Of a stretch of DNA of 64,000 bases, positions 1 to 8,711 are shown piece by piece (within the stretch, counting starts at the first letter, position 1; each line of letters opens with the position of its first letter). Position numbers and translations under genes: made by a program. The stretch covers positions 682,001 through 746,000 of the forward strand of contig OY282444.1 of the NCBI GenBank assembly GCA_958296125.1, in the 5' to 3' direction. Source of the DNA: an uncultured Poribacteria bacterium (lineage in GTDB: Bacteria; Poribacteria; WGA-4E; PCPOR2b). Below the pieces are notes generated by a model, which searched no databases, was not told where the DNA came from, and saw nothing but the letters and a program-made list of their open reading frames with translations.

Positions 1-437
1 GCCAGAACTCTGTTCCTACGAAGGAGTGCCTGGAACACAAGGTAAGCACATGGCGTATCCGCCATTCCCAAGCTAAGTTTCGCTGCCATCGCGCAAGATA
101 GCGTTGGAATAACAATTAAGGAGAAACCCTCACTGAAAGGTTGAAGGTTCGTAATTTCGCTGGCTACGAAAACTTGTTCATTTCTGCATGTGGATCGAAT
201 ACGGGAAACGTCCAAGAGCTTGACCGCCATATCTGACAAAATAGCTGTGACAATATAGCCCCGCTGAATGCACTTATCAAGCTGTGCCAGAGGCTGTGCC
301 AGATCGACTTGAGTGGCATCGAATATCGCCAGAATCCGTTTATCGGGCGGGGAAGATGTCAAAGAGATTCCCTGTTGCGTGAGCACCTTCATCACTTCTG
401 CTTCAATCCGCCGAATTATCTCTGGACTGAACCCCAC
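1..437 (-). CDS. BMC-associated flavoprotein (PF02441-like), partial
   Basis: The minus-strand frame is open from a GTG at 437 to the left edge, so the C-terminus is missing (about 145 codons seen). The segment IPTLSCAMAAKLSLGMAD resembles the conserved core of the flavoprotein (phosphopantothenoylcysteine decarboxylase-like) family, which binds FMN. It overlaps the 3' end of the pduL gene by 35 bases, so it is translated in the same operon. The first residues (PEIIRRIEAEVMKVLTQQG) form a likely amphipathic helix of the kind used as an encapsulation peptide, which is why I prefer the GTG at 437; an ATG at 392 is the alternative. Flavoproteins of this family are known from microcompartment loci of Planctomycetes and relatives, and a redox or decarboxylation role inside the shell is an inference. 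Family is fairly sure, substrate unknown. Confidence 0.7.
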   Translation of the reverse strand, partial: MGFSPEIIRRIEAEVMKVLTQQGISLTSSPPDKRILAIFDATQVDLAQPLAQLDKCIQRGYIVTAILSDMAVKLLDVSRIRSTCRNEQVFVASEITNLQPFSEGFSLIVIPTLSCAMAAKLSLGMADTPCAYLVFQALLRRNRVL

Positions 438-1155
438 TTAGATACCTCTCATCTTTCAGCAGCTCGACCCCTTCTCCTCCACGTAAACCGGCGGCATTCG
501 CGTCATCTGTATCTAGATGCATCTGCGGCACATAACTCGGTGATATTTTCGGATGAATGTTTTCAAAGGTCAATGCACGTTCGCCGGGAATGCGAACTTT
601 TAACAAATCCCCTTCGCGTATACCCCAATTTTCCGCATTTTGGGGAGTCATGTGAATATGGCGCGTCGCACAGATTGCGCCCTCTTCTAAGTGAATAGAT
701 CCCTTGGGGCCAATCAATACAATCGACTCTGAACCTGCGAGATCACCTGAATCGCGAATGGGTGGATTCAGGCCTAGTCGAATTGCATCGGTCCGTGCGA
801 GCTCAGCCTGAGAATAATCCCTCACGGGCCCGAGAATCCGAAGCCCTTCAATTGGTTGCATACGTCGTCCAACAACGGTTAATGTCTCTTTCGCCGCAAA
901 TGCACCGGGTTGATACAAAGGGGCGTGAACTGTTAATTGATGGCCCTCGCCGTACAAAATCTCCAAGTGTTCTTGAGTCACGTGTGCATGTCGTGCTGAA
1001 ACACCAACTGGAATTTTCTGCTGTTGAGCGACGGTGTCACAGGCACGCTGCCCGGCCTCGCACATTCGTAAAGCACAGCCGCCACAGGGTTCGCCCTGTT
1101 CTAATTGTTCAAGCACTTTATGAGTGACCAGTTCAATGAGTGCCTTGTCATTCAT
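403..1155 (-). CDS. pduL: PduL-type phosphate acyltransferase of a microcompartment
   Basis: PduL converts acyl-CoA plus phosphate to acyl-phosphate and CoA, recycling CoA inside a bacterial microcompartment. Seen here: VGVSARHAHVTQEHLEILYG and ATRHIHMTPQNAE, which carry the histidines of the two zinc sites, then RDSGDLAGSESIVLIGPKGS and MHLDTDDANAAGL. The first about 17 residues (NDKALIELVTHKVLEQLEQ) look like an encapsulation peptide, which supports the ATG at 1155 over the upstream in-frame ATGs at 1200 and 1215 that lie inside the shell gene. Between this peptide and the catalytic domain is an unusual cysteine cluster, C-x2-C-x4-C-x6-C. The gene sits between the BMC-H gene (29-base gap) and a flavoprotein gene that overlaps its end. 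Family assignment is secure; the acyl substrate (acetyl, propionyl or lactyl) cannot be read. Confidence 0.92.
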   Translation of the reverse strand: MNDKALIELVTHKVLEQLEQGEPCGGCALRMCEAGQRACDTVAQQQKIPVGVSARHAHVTQEHLEILYGEGHQLTVHAPLYQPGAFAAKETLTVVGRRMQPIEGLRILGPVRDYSQAELARTDAIRLGLNPPIRDSGDLAGSESIVLIGPKGSIHLEEGAICATRHIHMTPQNAENWGIREGDLLKVRIPGERALTFENIHPKISPSYVPQMHLDTDDANAAGLRGGEGVELLKDERYLSGVQSRDNSAD

Positions 1156-1183
1156 CCGCTGTTTTCCCCAACTCAATGTTTCA

Positions 1184-1516
1184 TCAATTTGCTGCTTCAT
1201 CGCTGGCGATATCAATCGTCAGTGTGTTATCATCAGACTGTTCTTGGATGGGTAAAACCGATTCAACTTCTGTATGTGGCCGTGGAATAACGTGGACCGA
1301 TACGACTTCCCCGACCCGTGCAGCTGCTTCCGCACCGACATCCGTGGCTGCTTTGACAGCACCAACATCACCACGGACTATGACCGTCACATATCCGCCA
1401 CCAATCTTTTCATAGCCGATAAGTTGAACATTCGCCGCTTTGACCATCGTGTCAGCCGCTTCGACGCTTCCAACAAACCCTCTCGTTTCAACCAAACCTA
1501 AAGCCTCTCCAGCCAT
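1184..1516 (-). CDS. BMC-H hexameric shell protein
   Basis: 110 residues with a single BMC domain of the PduA/EutM/CcmK kind: [20 protein letters not shown] at the start, then [20 protein letters not shown], where KIGGG forms the expected pore loop. It should assemble as hexamers that tile the facets of a protein shell. A C-terminal tail of about 25 residues, acidic and Thr/Asp-rich, extends beyond the usual 90-residue domain. It is the first visible gene of the operon BMC-H, pduL, flavoprotein; the remainder (aldehyde dehydrogenase, other shell proteins) would lie past the left edge. Start at ATG 1516; no strong ribosome binding site is seen. Confidence 0.93.
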   Translation of the reverse strand: MAGEALGLVETRGFVGSVEAADTMVKAANVQLIGYEKIGGGYVTVIVRGDVGAVKAATDVGAEAAARVGEVVSVHVIPRPHTEVESVLPIQEQSDDNTLTIDIASDEAAN

Positions 1517-1599
1517 AATCGATATTGTAACCTGTACCTTTCAACCTGAACAACCTGATACAAAAACGTATAAAGCGTTCGGTTTGCATTGAGCTGTGT

Positions 1600-1887
1600 T
1601 TAGCTCGCTGGAAGTACCCTCAAAGCACGGGCGACATTCTTGATGAATATCCCAGTCCGTTCCGAGACCAGGCGTGCGCCGTTTAAACCCCTGTCCATCC
1701 TTGTGCTGTCCGACGCGTTGATGACTTTAGCACCGCCTAATTTCTCAATCACTTCACCCGTCCACGATACGGTTTTGGAGGTATACGCTTCACACACATC
1801 AATCACCTGCACCCCAAACTATTTACGCAACGTCTCCTTTTGCTGGGGCATCGGTAAGATTTCTATCTTCATTGATTTGATTACGGT
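1600..1887 (-). pseudogene. Decayed TnpB (IS200/IS605 or IS607 type) remnant
   Basis: The last 70 codons read VIDVCEAYTSKTVSWTGEVI then KVINASDSTRMDRGLNGAR, the C-terminal RuvC/zinc-ribbon end of TnpB, with a normal DR-x-x-NGAR active-site region but with the zinc cysteines replaced (SKTVSW rather than SKTCSxC). Directly upstream, in the same frame after a TAG, is KIEILPMPQQKETLRK, which resembles the N-terminus of TnpB (PTPEQKxxLRxxFG). So the two ends of the gene are joined and about 300 codons in the middle are gone. TnpB is the transposon-encoded RNA-guided nuclease related to Cas12. This copy cannot be functional. Confidence 0.7.
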
Positions 1888-2200
1888 ATTGGCGCAAACC
1901 ACACATTCTACAGGAAAAGATGCGGAGAATTGCAAGTCAACCTGCTCACGGAACGGAGTTGGCAGTAAGCTCTGCTTCGGGCCTATGAGCTGTCGGGTCA
2001 AGAACCATGACCTCTCCACCGTTTTGTTCGACCCAGATCTGAATCCCAATCTTATCGGGTTTGCTTTGAACTCTCGACGAAGTCGGAGCCGAACGGGGTT
2101 GACTACTAGCAACTTAGGTTCAAAATAACAGATAATCTCAAAGTCGTTATAGCAGTATATCACAATCTATCAATGGATTCAAGCATTTTTAGGACTCATC

Positions 2201-2445
2201 ACTAGGTTCTGTTGACATTTCATTGCAACCAAACAGTCAAGGGAGTGCACAGCCCCATGATCCTTCGTAGGGGTTGAATCTCTTAACCCTTTGTTCATAC
2301 ATCAGAAACGATTTTGGGCTGCTGTCGGTCAACTTTCCAAAATCGACAATACCTAGATGTTGCGGGTTGATTGAGCCAAGATTGTGGCGCGACAGTATTT
2401 TGTCGAGATATGAATATAGACCTACAAATGTCAACACGCCCTAGT
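2201..2445. mobile_element. MITE-like or IS-end element with inverted repeats
   Basis: The left end (2201-2223) reads actaggttctgttgacattt and the reverse complement of the right end (2421-2445) reads actagggcgtgttgacattt, so a 245-base segment is bounded by imperfect inverted repeats. If CTAG at 2202-2205 and 2441-2444 is the target duplication, the element itself begins with G(T/G)(T/C)(C/G)TGTTGACATTT. The inside has no recognisable transposase; the only open frame is 66 codons and matches nothing I know. The same end sequence occurs once more, reversed, at 49760-49777. Confidence 0.55.
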
Positions 2446-2570
2446 CATGAAATTTACAAAATTACATTTTTTTATTGACAGAACCGACGAAACACAGATA
2501 TTCTGTCAATTGATCAAATACCTCCATAAATCTCTGAACTCACTTAACTTATGCGATATAGAGAAACTTC

Positions 2571-4787
2571 ATGACACGACACGAGTTAAAACGCGTCTTG
2601 AACCGACTTTGGTTCATTATCCTCGTTGTTTGGGGAGCGGGGTGTATCCCCAATCACCCTTATCCGGTTTCAGAGCATTCACAGGCAATTTACTATAGCA
2701 CTTTTGCGGAGGAACCGAAACATCTGGATCCAGCAATTTCATACAGTTCAGGTGAGTATCGTTTCATCCAACAGATCTACGAACCCCCGCTCCAGTACCA
2801 CTACCTCAAGCGTCCATATCAGCTTATCCCGCTGACAGCTGAATCCGTGCCGAAGCCGCGTTATCTTGATGCTGAGGGAAAGGCTTTGCCGGATGATGTC
2901 CACCCCGACCAAGTTGCGAAAACGGTGTATGAAATTCGCATTCGCCCCGGAATCCAGTATCAACCCCATCCGTGCTTTGCAAAAGATGAGGGAGGCAATT
3001 TCCGCTACCACACATTGACAACCGGCGATGCAAAAGGGGTCTACGCGGTGAGCGATTTCCCTAAAACGGGTACGCGAGAACTGATTGCCGAAGACTACGT
3101 CCACCAGATTAAGCGGATGGCAGATCCGAGGGTCCCTTGCCCTCTCCTGAGTCTGCTAGATAATTATATCTTGGGTATGGGAGAATATGCAAAAGCATTG
3201 CGAGACGCGCTCGAGGCAGAACGTAAGAAACGCCGGGCTGCGGTGGGAGCCACCTATAACCAAGCCGTCGATGAACGAAAGAATCCTATCTCCTTGGATA
3301 TAGATGCCTTCCCATTTCCGGGAGTCATGGTCGTTGACCGATACACCTATCGAATTACCCTCAAAACCAAATACCCACAATTCGTTTACTGGTTGGCGAT
3401 GCCTTTTTTTGCACCGATGCCCAAGGAAGGCATTGACTTCTATGAGCAGGGATTGCTGAAAGATCGAAACATCACAATCGATCGATTTCCAGTTGGGACG
3501 GGGCCTTACCGCCTTGATACCTTCAAGCCACATAAGGAGATTATTCTCGTTCGCAACGAGACCTTTCACACTGAATTGTATCCTGCGGAGGGAGCAATCG
3601 GCGATAGAGAAGCGGGATTGCTCGCCGATGCAGGTGTAAAATTGCCGCTGATTCCTAAAGCCATCTACAAGCTGGAGAAGGAGTACATCCCCCGCTGGGC
3701 CAAATTTCTGCAAGGATATTACGACGCATCCGGACTCTCCTCAGATACTTTTGATCAAGCGATTGCGTTCTCCGACACCGGCGACCCACGGACGAGCGAA
3801 CTTTTACAATCCCGAAATATTGTGCTACAAACGAATGTGGACGTGACCACATTCTATCTCGCGTTCAATATGCTCGACGATGTGGTTGGCGGCTATAGCG
3901 AAGATCGGCGGCAACTTCGTCAGGCGATTTCGATTGCGCTGGATTATGAGGAATACATCGAAATCTTCCTTAACGGGCGCGGTATTCCTTCACACAATCC
4001 AATCCCCCCCGGTATCTTCGGATATGAGGAGGGTGAAATCGGCATCAATCCGTATACCTATAACTGGGGTGCAAAACAGGGCGCAACTCGCAAATCATTG
4101 GAGGACGCGCGTCAACTTCTCGCTGAGGCGGGATACCCTGGGGGTCAGGATAAAAATGGCAATCCGCTCATCGTTCATTTTGACAACTACCGAACTGGAC
4201 CTCAAGCAACTTCTTTCCTGAATTGGCTGCGTAAACGGTTTGAACTCATCGGTATTACGCTGGATATCCGAACGACAGACTATAACCGTTTTCGAGACAA
4301 GGTGAGAAATGGAAGCTCCCAGATCCTCATGTGGGGTTGGCACGCGGACTACCCCGATCCAGAAAACTTCCTCTTTCTACTCTATGGGCCGAATAGCAAG
4401 TTCAAATTTGATGGCGAGAATGTCGCCAATTACGACAATCCAGAATATAATCGGCTGTTCGATCAGATGCAAAACATGGACAACTCCCCTGAACGACTCC
4501 GGATTATCCGCCAGATGAAGTTAATCCTCCAACGCGATGCCCCTTGGGTATTTGCCTATCACCGTGTCAACTTTGAACTTTACCACGAATGGCTGAAAAA
4601 TGGAAAACCAAATACTACCGGATATAATACCCTCAAATACAAGCGTATTGACAGTACGCTACGCGTTCAGCGGCAGGAAGAATGGAATCAGCCGGTTCTT
4701 TGGCCCATTTGGGGTGCTATCGGGTTTCTGATTATTGGAACGATTCCAGCCGTAGTGACAATCTGGCGAAGGGAGCGCGGCAGGTAG
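2571..4787 (+). CDS. ABC transporter substrate-binding protein, family 5 (OppA/DppA-like)
   Basis: 738 residues. It should bind an oligopeptide, nickel chelate or oligosaccharide outside the membrane and deliver it to an ABC permease. The N-terminus (FIILVVWGAGC, Cys25) looks like a lipoprotein signal with a weak lipobox. Typical family-5 features follow: FAEEPKHLDPAISYSSGEYR near residue 45, VGTGPYRL near 310, LRQAISIALDYEEYI near 450, ARQLLAEAGYPGG near 515 and WGWHADYPDPENFLF near 585. Unusually, the last about 30 residues form a transmembrane segment followed by RRERGR, so the protein appears anchored at both ends. A lysine/arginine-rich insertion lies near residues 205-230. The nearest permease gene (6654-7634) is on the other strand. 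Confidence 0.88.
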   Translation: MTRHELKRVLNRLWFIILVVWGAGCIPNHPYPVSEHSQAIYYSTFAEEPKHLDPAISYSSGEYRFIQQIYEPPLQYHYLKRPYQLIPLTAESVPKPRYLDAEGKALPDDVHPDQVAKTVYEIRIRPGIQYQPHPCFAKDEGGNFRYHTLTTGDAKGVYAVSDFPKTGTRELIAEDYVHQIKRMADPRVPCPLLSLLDNYILGMGEYAKALRDALEAERKKRRAAVGATYNQAVDERKNPISLDIDAFPFPGVMVVDRYTYRITLKTKYPQFVYWLAMPFFAPMPKEGIDFYEQGLLKDRNITIDRFPVGTGPYRLDTFKPHKEIILVRNETFHTELYPAEGAIGDREAGLLADAGVKLPLIPKAIYKLEKEYIPRWAKFLQGYYDASGLSSDTFDQAIAFSDTGDPRTSELLQSRNIVLQTNVDVTTFYLAFNMLDDVVGGYSEDRRQLRQAISIALDYEEYIEIFLNGRGIPSHNPIPPGIFGYEEGEIGINPYTYNWGAKQGATRKSLEDARQLLAEAGYPGGQDKNGNPLIVHFDNYRTGPQATSFLNWLRKRFELIGITLDIRTTDYNRFRDKVRNGSSQILMWGWHADYPDPENFLFLLYGPNSKFKFDGENVANYDNPEYNRLFDQMQNMDNSPERLRIIRQMKLILQRDAPWVFAYHRVNFELYHEWLKNGKPNTTGYNTLKYKRIDSTLRVQRQEEWNQPVLWPIWGAIGFLIIGTIPAVVTIWRRERGR

Positions 4788-4887
4788 GGGCAGAAGAATT
4801 ACCGCCTCTCCGCTGATTGGGCAAGGGGGAGTAAAACTTAGATGCAGTGTCAGTCCAATAAAAGAACTGCGTCCTCGGAGTATGCCA

Positions 4888-6627
4888 CTACTTTTTTCGG
4901 ATTCCAGTTCCCTCTGTCAGCACCACCCGCTGATTTACACCGATCCCGGTAAAGCGTTCGGTATCCCCGCCTAACCAGACCACCTCAATCCAATCGACTG
5001 TAGTTTCCTGCGCCAGTCCGAACTCAGCAGTCAAGCTGTTGAAGGACAGATAGCTCGCGCCGGCGTTGATTTCACGTAGCTGTATCCGATCTCCCGCTTT
5101 GAGTCGAATTCTTGATCCGACGGCATCACGGTTGCCTTTCGTGCCAATTAGCTTGATATGCAGCCAGTTGTTGCGATTGCCGCCTTCGTTTCGGAGTAAA
5201 ACCGCGCGGTCGTGGTTATTGACGATAAAAATATCGACATCGCCATCGCTATCGTAATCGCCAAAAGCGACACCGCGTCCCACGCGGTAGGGTAGTGCGG
5301 CAACCCCAGTCGCTGCGGACGCATCGGCGAAGACCCCATCGCCATCGTAACGAAAAAGCTGGTCTTTCTGCGGGATAAGCAGGTCGTAATTATCAAGATA
5401 TTGGAATGTGTGCCCATTGGCGACAAAAATATCAAGGTCGCCATCGTTATCGTAGTCGAACAAATCCGTCCCCCAACCCACATACTTAAGACTTTCTTCA
5501 CCGAGCGACGCACCGTAGGAGTCATCAACGAGGTGGATGGACTGCACCTCTCCCGCTTTCGAGGACTTCTCTCCAATCGCCTTCTCCTCTTTCCACAGGT
5601 TGCTGTATAGCGCGTTTTCCTGCTCAATCCAGTGGCTGATAAAAAGGTCCAGATCTCCGTCGCCATCGTAGTCGCCCGTTGCCAAACCCATTGAACCGCG
5701 AAAATCCGCCGCCCACGACGCATCGCTCACGTCTGCAAATGTGCCATCACCATTGTTGCGGTACAGAAAGTTGGGCGATAGGTCATTCGCAACATAGAGC
5801 TCAAGGTCGCCATCCAGATCGAAATCCGTGAAAATAGCCTGCAAGCTGCGCCCACCGTAGGATTCGACACCCAATTCTGCGGTGACATCAGTGAAGGTGC
5901 CGTCTCCGTTGTTGCGATATAGCACATTGTCCTGCGGCTCGAAGGAGTGGGGGTTTAATATACGTGGCACGGACTGTCCGTACTGCATTGAGACCTTTTG
6001 GGCTTCTGCTAATTTGTCGAGATCGTGTTCGATATAGTTAGGAACATAGAGGTCCAAATCTCCGTCATTGTCATAATCACCGAATACTGCACCCGTTCCC
6101 CATCGCGTATCGCCGACACGCGCTTCTGTCGTGACATCGGTGAAAGTGCCATCACCATTATTACGATACAGCACATTCGGTCCATAGTTTGTGACATAAA
6201 GATCCAGATCTCCGTCGTTGTCATAATCACCGAAAACACAACCCATGCCGTAGCCACGGTCACCGGCCCCGGCTTCCTCGGTGACATCGGCAAACGTGCC
6301 ATCTCCATTGTTGCGATACAACACATTGCCCGGCGATGCCTTCGTCACTTTAGCGTTGAATGGACCGGGGTTGTTGACTACATAAAGGTCTACATGACCA
6401 TCCTTGTCGTAATCGGCGAAGGCTGCACCGGAGCCGACATCTTCGGGCAGCACGGATGAGCGCACTCCATACGAGTGAATAAAGGTAATGCCCGCCGCTT
6501 CCGTGATATCTTTGAAGATAACGGGAGGCTTTGCAGATTGAGCAAAAATAGGTATGAGAATGCACAGTGCTTGAATCGACAGAATTGCGAAAATCCAACC
6601 CATCTGTTGACCAATGTTAGCTTTCAA
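4888..6627 (-). CDS. Secreted CRTAC1-like protein: FG-GAP/VCBS repeats plus ASPIC/UnbV
   Basis: 579 residues with a hydrophobic signal segment (WIFAILSIQALCILIPIFAQ). The body is at least six FG-GAP-type repeats of the form VLYRNNGDGTFxDVT followed by FGDYDNDGDLDLYVxNY; the Asp/Asn-rich DxDxDGDxD loops are calcium sites and the repeats fold as a beta-propeller. The C-terminal 90 residues (NNWLHIKLIGTKGNRDAVGS, then VDWIEVVWLGGDTERF) are the ASPIC/UnbV domain. Function is likely surface or periplasmic binding; no enzymatic site is seen. The start is a TTG with a GGAAAGG ribosome site; an ATG at 6603 is the alternative. It lies 26 bases downstream of the permease gene and may be co-transcribed with it. 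Confidence 0.85.
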   Translation of the reverse strand: MKANIGQQMGWIFAILSIQALCILIPIFAQSAKPPVIFKDITEAAGITFIHSYGVRSSVLPEDVGSGAAFADYDKDGHVDLYVVNNPGPFNAKVTKASPGNVLYRNNGDGTFADVTEEAGAGDRGYGMGCVFGDYDNDGDLDLYVTNYGPNVLYRNNGDGTFTDVTTEARVGDTRWGTGAVFGDYDNDGDLDLYVPNYIEHDLDKLAEAQKVSMQYGQSVPRILNPHSFEPQDNVLYRNNGDGTFTDVTAELGVESYGGRSLQAIFTDFDLDGDLELYVANDLSPNFLYRNNGDGTFADVSDASWAADFRGSMGLATGDYDGDGDLDLFISHWIEQENALYSNLWKEEKAIGEKSSKAGEVQSIHLVDDSYGASLGEESLKYVGWGTDLFDYDNDGDLDIFVANGHTFQYLDNYDLLIPQKDQLFRYDGDGVFADASAATGVAALPYRVGRGVAFGDYDSDGDVDIFIVNNHDRAVLLRNEGGNRNNWLHIKLIGTKGNRDAVGSRIRLKAGDRIQLREINAGASYLSFNSLTAEFGLAQETTVDWIEVVWLGGDTERFTGIGVNQRVVLTEGTGIRKK

Positions 6628-6653
6628 CTTTTCTGACCTTTCCAGTTTTTCGG

Positions 6654-7634
6654 TTATCGCAATCGGATTCGGGGATCAACGAGCGTATAACTGATATCCG
6701 TCAACAACAAGCCCACGATATACAGCACCGAACCCAGATAAACCATACTGCGGACAATCGCGAAATCTTGTGCGTTGATAGCGTCAATGGTGAAACTGCC
6801 CAGTCCGGGAATTGAGAAAAAGTTCTCCATGACGAGGCTGCCCATAAACAGAAATGGAATCGCCAAAACCACGTTTGTCAAGATGGGGATCATCGCGTTC
6901 TTTAGCACATGCTTGAACAGCACAACGTCCTCGCCAAGTCCCTTCGCACGGGCAGTTCGCACATAATCCCGATTCACCTCTTCAAGGAAAATGGTGCGGT
7001 AAAAACGGACACCGATGCCAATGCCGCTAATGAGGCCGATAACTGTGGGCAGAAAAACAAACTTCAGCATATTCACGCCGGTGTCATAGCCGGAAATTGG
7101 GAATAGACGGAGCATTTTGCCAAATAACCACTGTCCGGCGATGATATAAAAGAGCGTGGAGATCGACATCAGAATCACAGCAACAATAGTTCCCCAAAAA
7201 TCGACATAGGTCGCGCGGTAGTAAGCGATGATCATCGAAAAGGTGATATTGACGAGCAAGCCTATGATAAATGTCGGAATAGCGATAGCAAGGCTTGCCC
7301 ACATCCGGCGGGAGATCTGGTACCCGATGTCAATATTGTTCCGATCTGACTTACCGAAGTCGAAGAGGAATAGCCGCATGGCTTTTTGGGAGAAGATTGT
7401 CTGCGTGAAAACTGAGAACCCAGATTCCTTGATGTTGAGAAACAGCGGTAGATGATAGCCGCGATCTCGCTTCCAGCGGTGCACGTCTTCTTGGGTGATA
7501 TTCTTCTCCCCAAGAATCTTTCGTGCCATATCATCAGGCGAGTTGACGATGAAAAAGAGCAAGAAAGTGATGAGATTGACACCGATTAAGATTGGGAGGG
7601 CGTAAAGGGTGCGGCGTATAATGTAATTGAGCAT
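6654..7634 (-). CDS. ABC transporter permease (DppB/OppB family)
   Basis: 326 residues. N-terminal IRRTLYALPILIGVNLITFL is the standard first helix of DppB/OppB permeases. The EAA-type cytoplasmic loop is present as DYVRTARAKGLGEDVVLFKH followed by VLKNAMIPILTNV, and the end (LLTDISYTLVDPRIRLR) matches the family. About six membrane segments are seen. A periplasmic insertion of about 60 residues follows helix 1. It forms one half of the membrane channel of a peptide-type importer. The partner DppC permease and ATPases are not in the window, and the substrate-binding protein lies beyond the next gene on the opposite strand. Confidence 0.9.
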   Translation of the reverse strand: MLNYIIRRTLYALPILIGVNLITFLLFFIVNSPDDMARKILGEKNITQEDVHRWKRDRGYHLPLFLNIKESGFSVFTQTIFSQKAMRLFLFDFGKSDRNNIDIGYQISRRMWASLAIAIPTFIIGLLVNITFSMIIAYYRATYVDFWGTIVAVILMSISTLFYIIAGQWLFGKMLRLFPISGYDTGVNMLKFVFLPTVIGLISGIGIGVRFYRTIFLEEVNRDYVRTARAKGLGEDVVLFKHVLKNAMIPILTNVVLAIPFLFMGSLVMENFFSIPGLGSFTIDAINAQDFAIVRSMVYLGSVLYIVGLLLTDISYTLVDPRIRLR

Positions 7635-7647
7635 CGGTGAAACGGTC

Positions 7648-7713
7648 CGTGAAACGTGAAAACAATTTGTTCATTGGCACAGTCGGGCTAGGAAGCCCGA
7701 CCTACGGGGCTTA
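7648..7713. repeat. Interspersed repeat R2, copy 1 (with REP-like hairpin)
   Basis: The segment starting cgtgaaacgtgaaaac, then ttgttcattgg, ending cctacggggctta, recurs in altered form at 14834-14884 (cgtgaaacgtgaaaac, tagttcattgg, cctacgaggctca). At 7682-7701 it contains an 8-bp perfect hairpin (gtcgggct, loop agga, agcccgac). It lies in the gap between the alcohol dehydrogenase and permease genes. Function is unknown; it looks like a REP-type element. Confidence 0.6.
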
Positions 7714-7721
7714 ATGGAGCC

Positions 7722-8687
7722 CTACTGCCAAATTATCAGAACGGCAAGTGCTTCGTCCGGATGATGCCACAGGAAGTCGAAAGCCTCCTTTGCGCCCTTA
7801 TAGGGGAAACGACGGTTGATCATTTGAGCTGCTTGGATTTCTCCTGAACGAATCTTATCCAACGCACGTCGGGCAATTTGCCCGCGCGGCTCATCAGTGA
7901 GAATGCCCGCCACAAGCCGTTTGCTCATAATCTTTGATGAATATAACGGCAACGGGGCACCTTGGTATAAAGCAATCAACTGGATGGTTCCCTTCCTGCA
8001 CACCATGTCTTGCGCCTGCTCAAACGATTTAACTCCAGCATGTCCGCCGACGCAGTCGATCACAAGGTCTGCCCCCTTCCCATCGGTTAAGCGTTGCACC
8101 GCTTCAACAGGGTCCTCTTCCGAAGCGTTGATAGTAACATCCGCCCCCAACTCATCGGAGAGTTGACAACGCAGCGGCACTGCATCAACGGTGATGATAC
8201 GGTCGGGGCCATATCCGCGCAGCACCTGCATCATCAGACTTCCTACGATGCCTTGCCCAAGAATGACAACCGTATCTCCTTTTTGGATTCCTGATGAATC
8301 TGCCCAAGCTACCGCGCTTATCGAGAGCGGCAGGAATGTCCCTTCTTCAAAGGAAATATCATCTATGAGGGGCACGACCCGTCCATCTACACTGGCATCA
8401 ACCTCTCCGACGGCATATTCGGCGTGCGGTGCAACAACCATCACCCGCTGTCCAACCTGATACTCCGTGACCGCCGATCCAATCTGCTCAACGACACCCG
8501 TGAGGGAGTATCCCATCATCGATGGAGGGATTGCCTCCTCCCTAATATAACGACGAAACAGTTCGGAACCACGACTAATCAGCGTGGTATGTGTCCGCAC
8601 CAAAACTTGACGACTATTAATCTCAGGTATCGGTATATCTTCCAACTGAATGTTACCGAAACCTTCTGGCTTAATCACGCGAATCAT
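7722..8687 (-). CDS. Zinc-type alcohol dehydrogenase-like (MDR superfamily)
   Basis: 321 residues from the ATG at 8687, chosen because AGGAGG lies eight bases upstream. It has the medium-chain dehydrogenase layout: a GroES-like N-terminal half (PIPEINSRQVLVRTHTTLIS, then GYSLTGVVEQIGSAV) and a Rossmann half with GQGIVGSLMMQVL for NAD(P) binding. The cysteine-rich structural zinc loop and the catalytic Cys/His pair of classical alcohol dehydrogenases are absent, so it resembles the zinc-independent or bacteriochlorophyllide/threonine-dehydrogenase-like group. Substrate unknown, probably a sugar or polyol. It heads a minus-strand run with the permease and FG-GAP genes. Confidence 0.82.
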   Translation of the reverse strand: MIRVIKPEGFGNIQLEDIPIPEINSRQVLVRTHTTLISRGSELFRRYIREEAIPPSMMGYSLTGVVEQIGSAVTEYQVGQRVMVVAPHAEYAVGEVDASVDGRVVPLIDDISFEEGTFLPLSISAVAWADSSGIQKGDTVVILGQGIVGSLMMQVLRGYGPDRIITVDAVPLRCQLSDELGADVTINASEEDPVEAVQRLTDGKGADLVIDCVGGHAGVKSFEQAQDMVCRKGTIQLIALYQGAPLPLYSSKIMSKRLVAGILTDEPRGQIARRALDKIRSGEIQAAQMINRRFPYKGAKEAFDFLWHHPDEALAVLIIWQ

Positions 8688-8711
8688 GGCATACCCCTCC
8701 TGTGCGTACAA

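Noticed and set aside
309-698. 129-codon plus-strand frame at the left edge
   Set aside because: It is the antisense shadow of pduL and the flavoprotein gene.
1819-2163. 114-codon open frame on the minus strand as a gene
   Set aside because: Only its last 20 codons resemble anything (TnpB N-terminus). The rest has no motif or ribosome site. Another frame (VEQNGGEVMVLDPTAHRPEA) hints at an older gene fragment, but I could not name it.
2237-2437. 66-codon open frame inside the 2201-2445 element as a transposase
   Set aside because: Too short, and no DDE or other transposase motif is visible.
6025-6459. Long plus-strand frame opposite the FG-GAP gene
   Set aside because: It is the mirror of the Asp/Asn-rich repeats; the minus strand has signal peptide and domain support.
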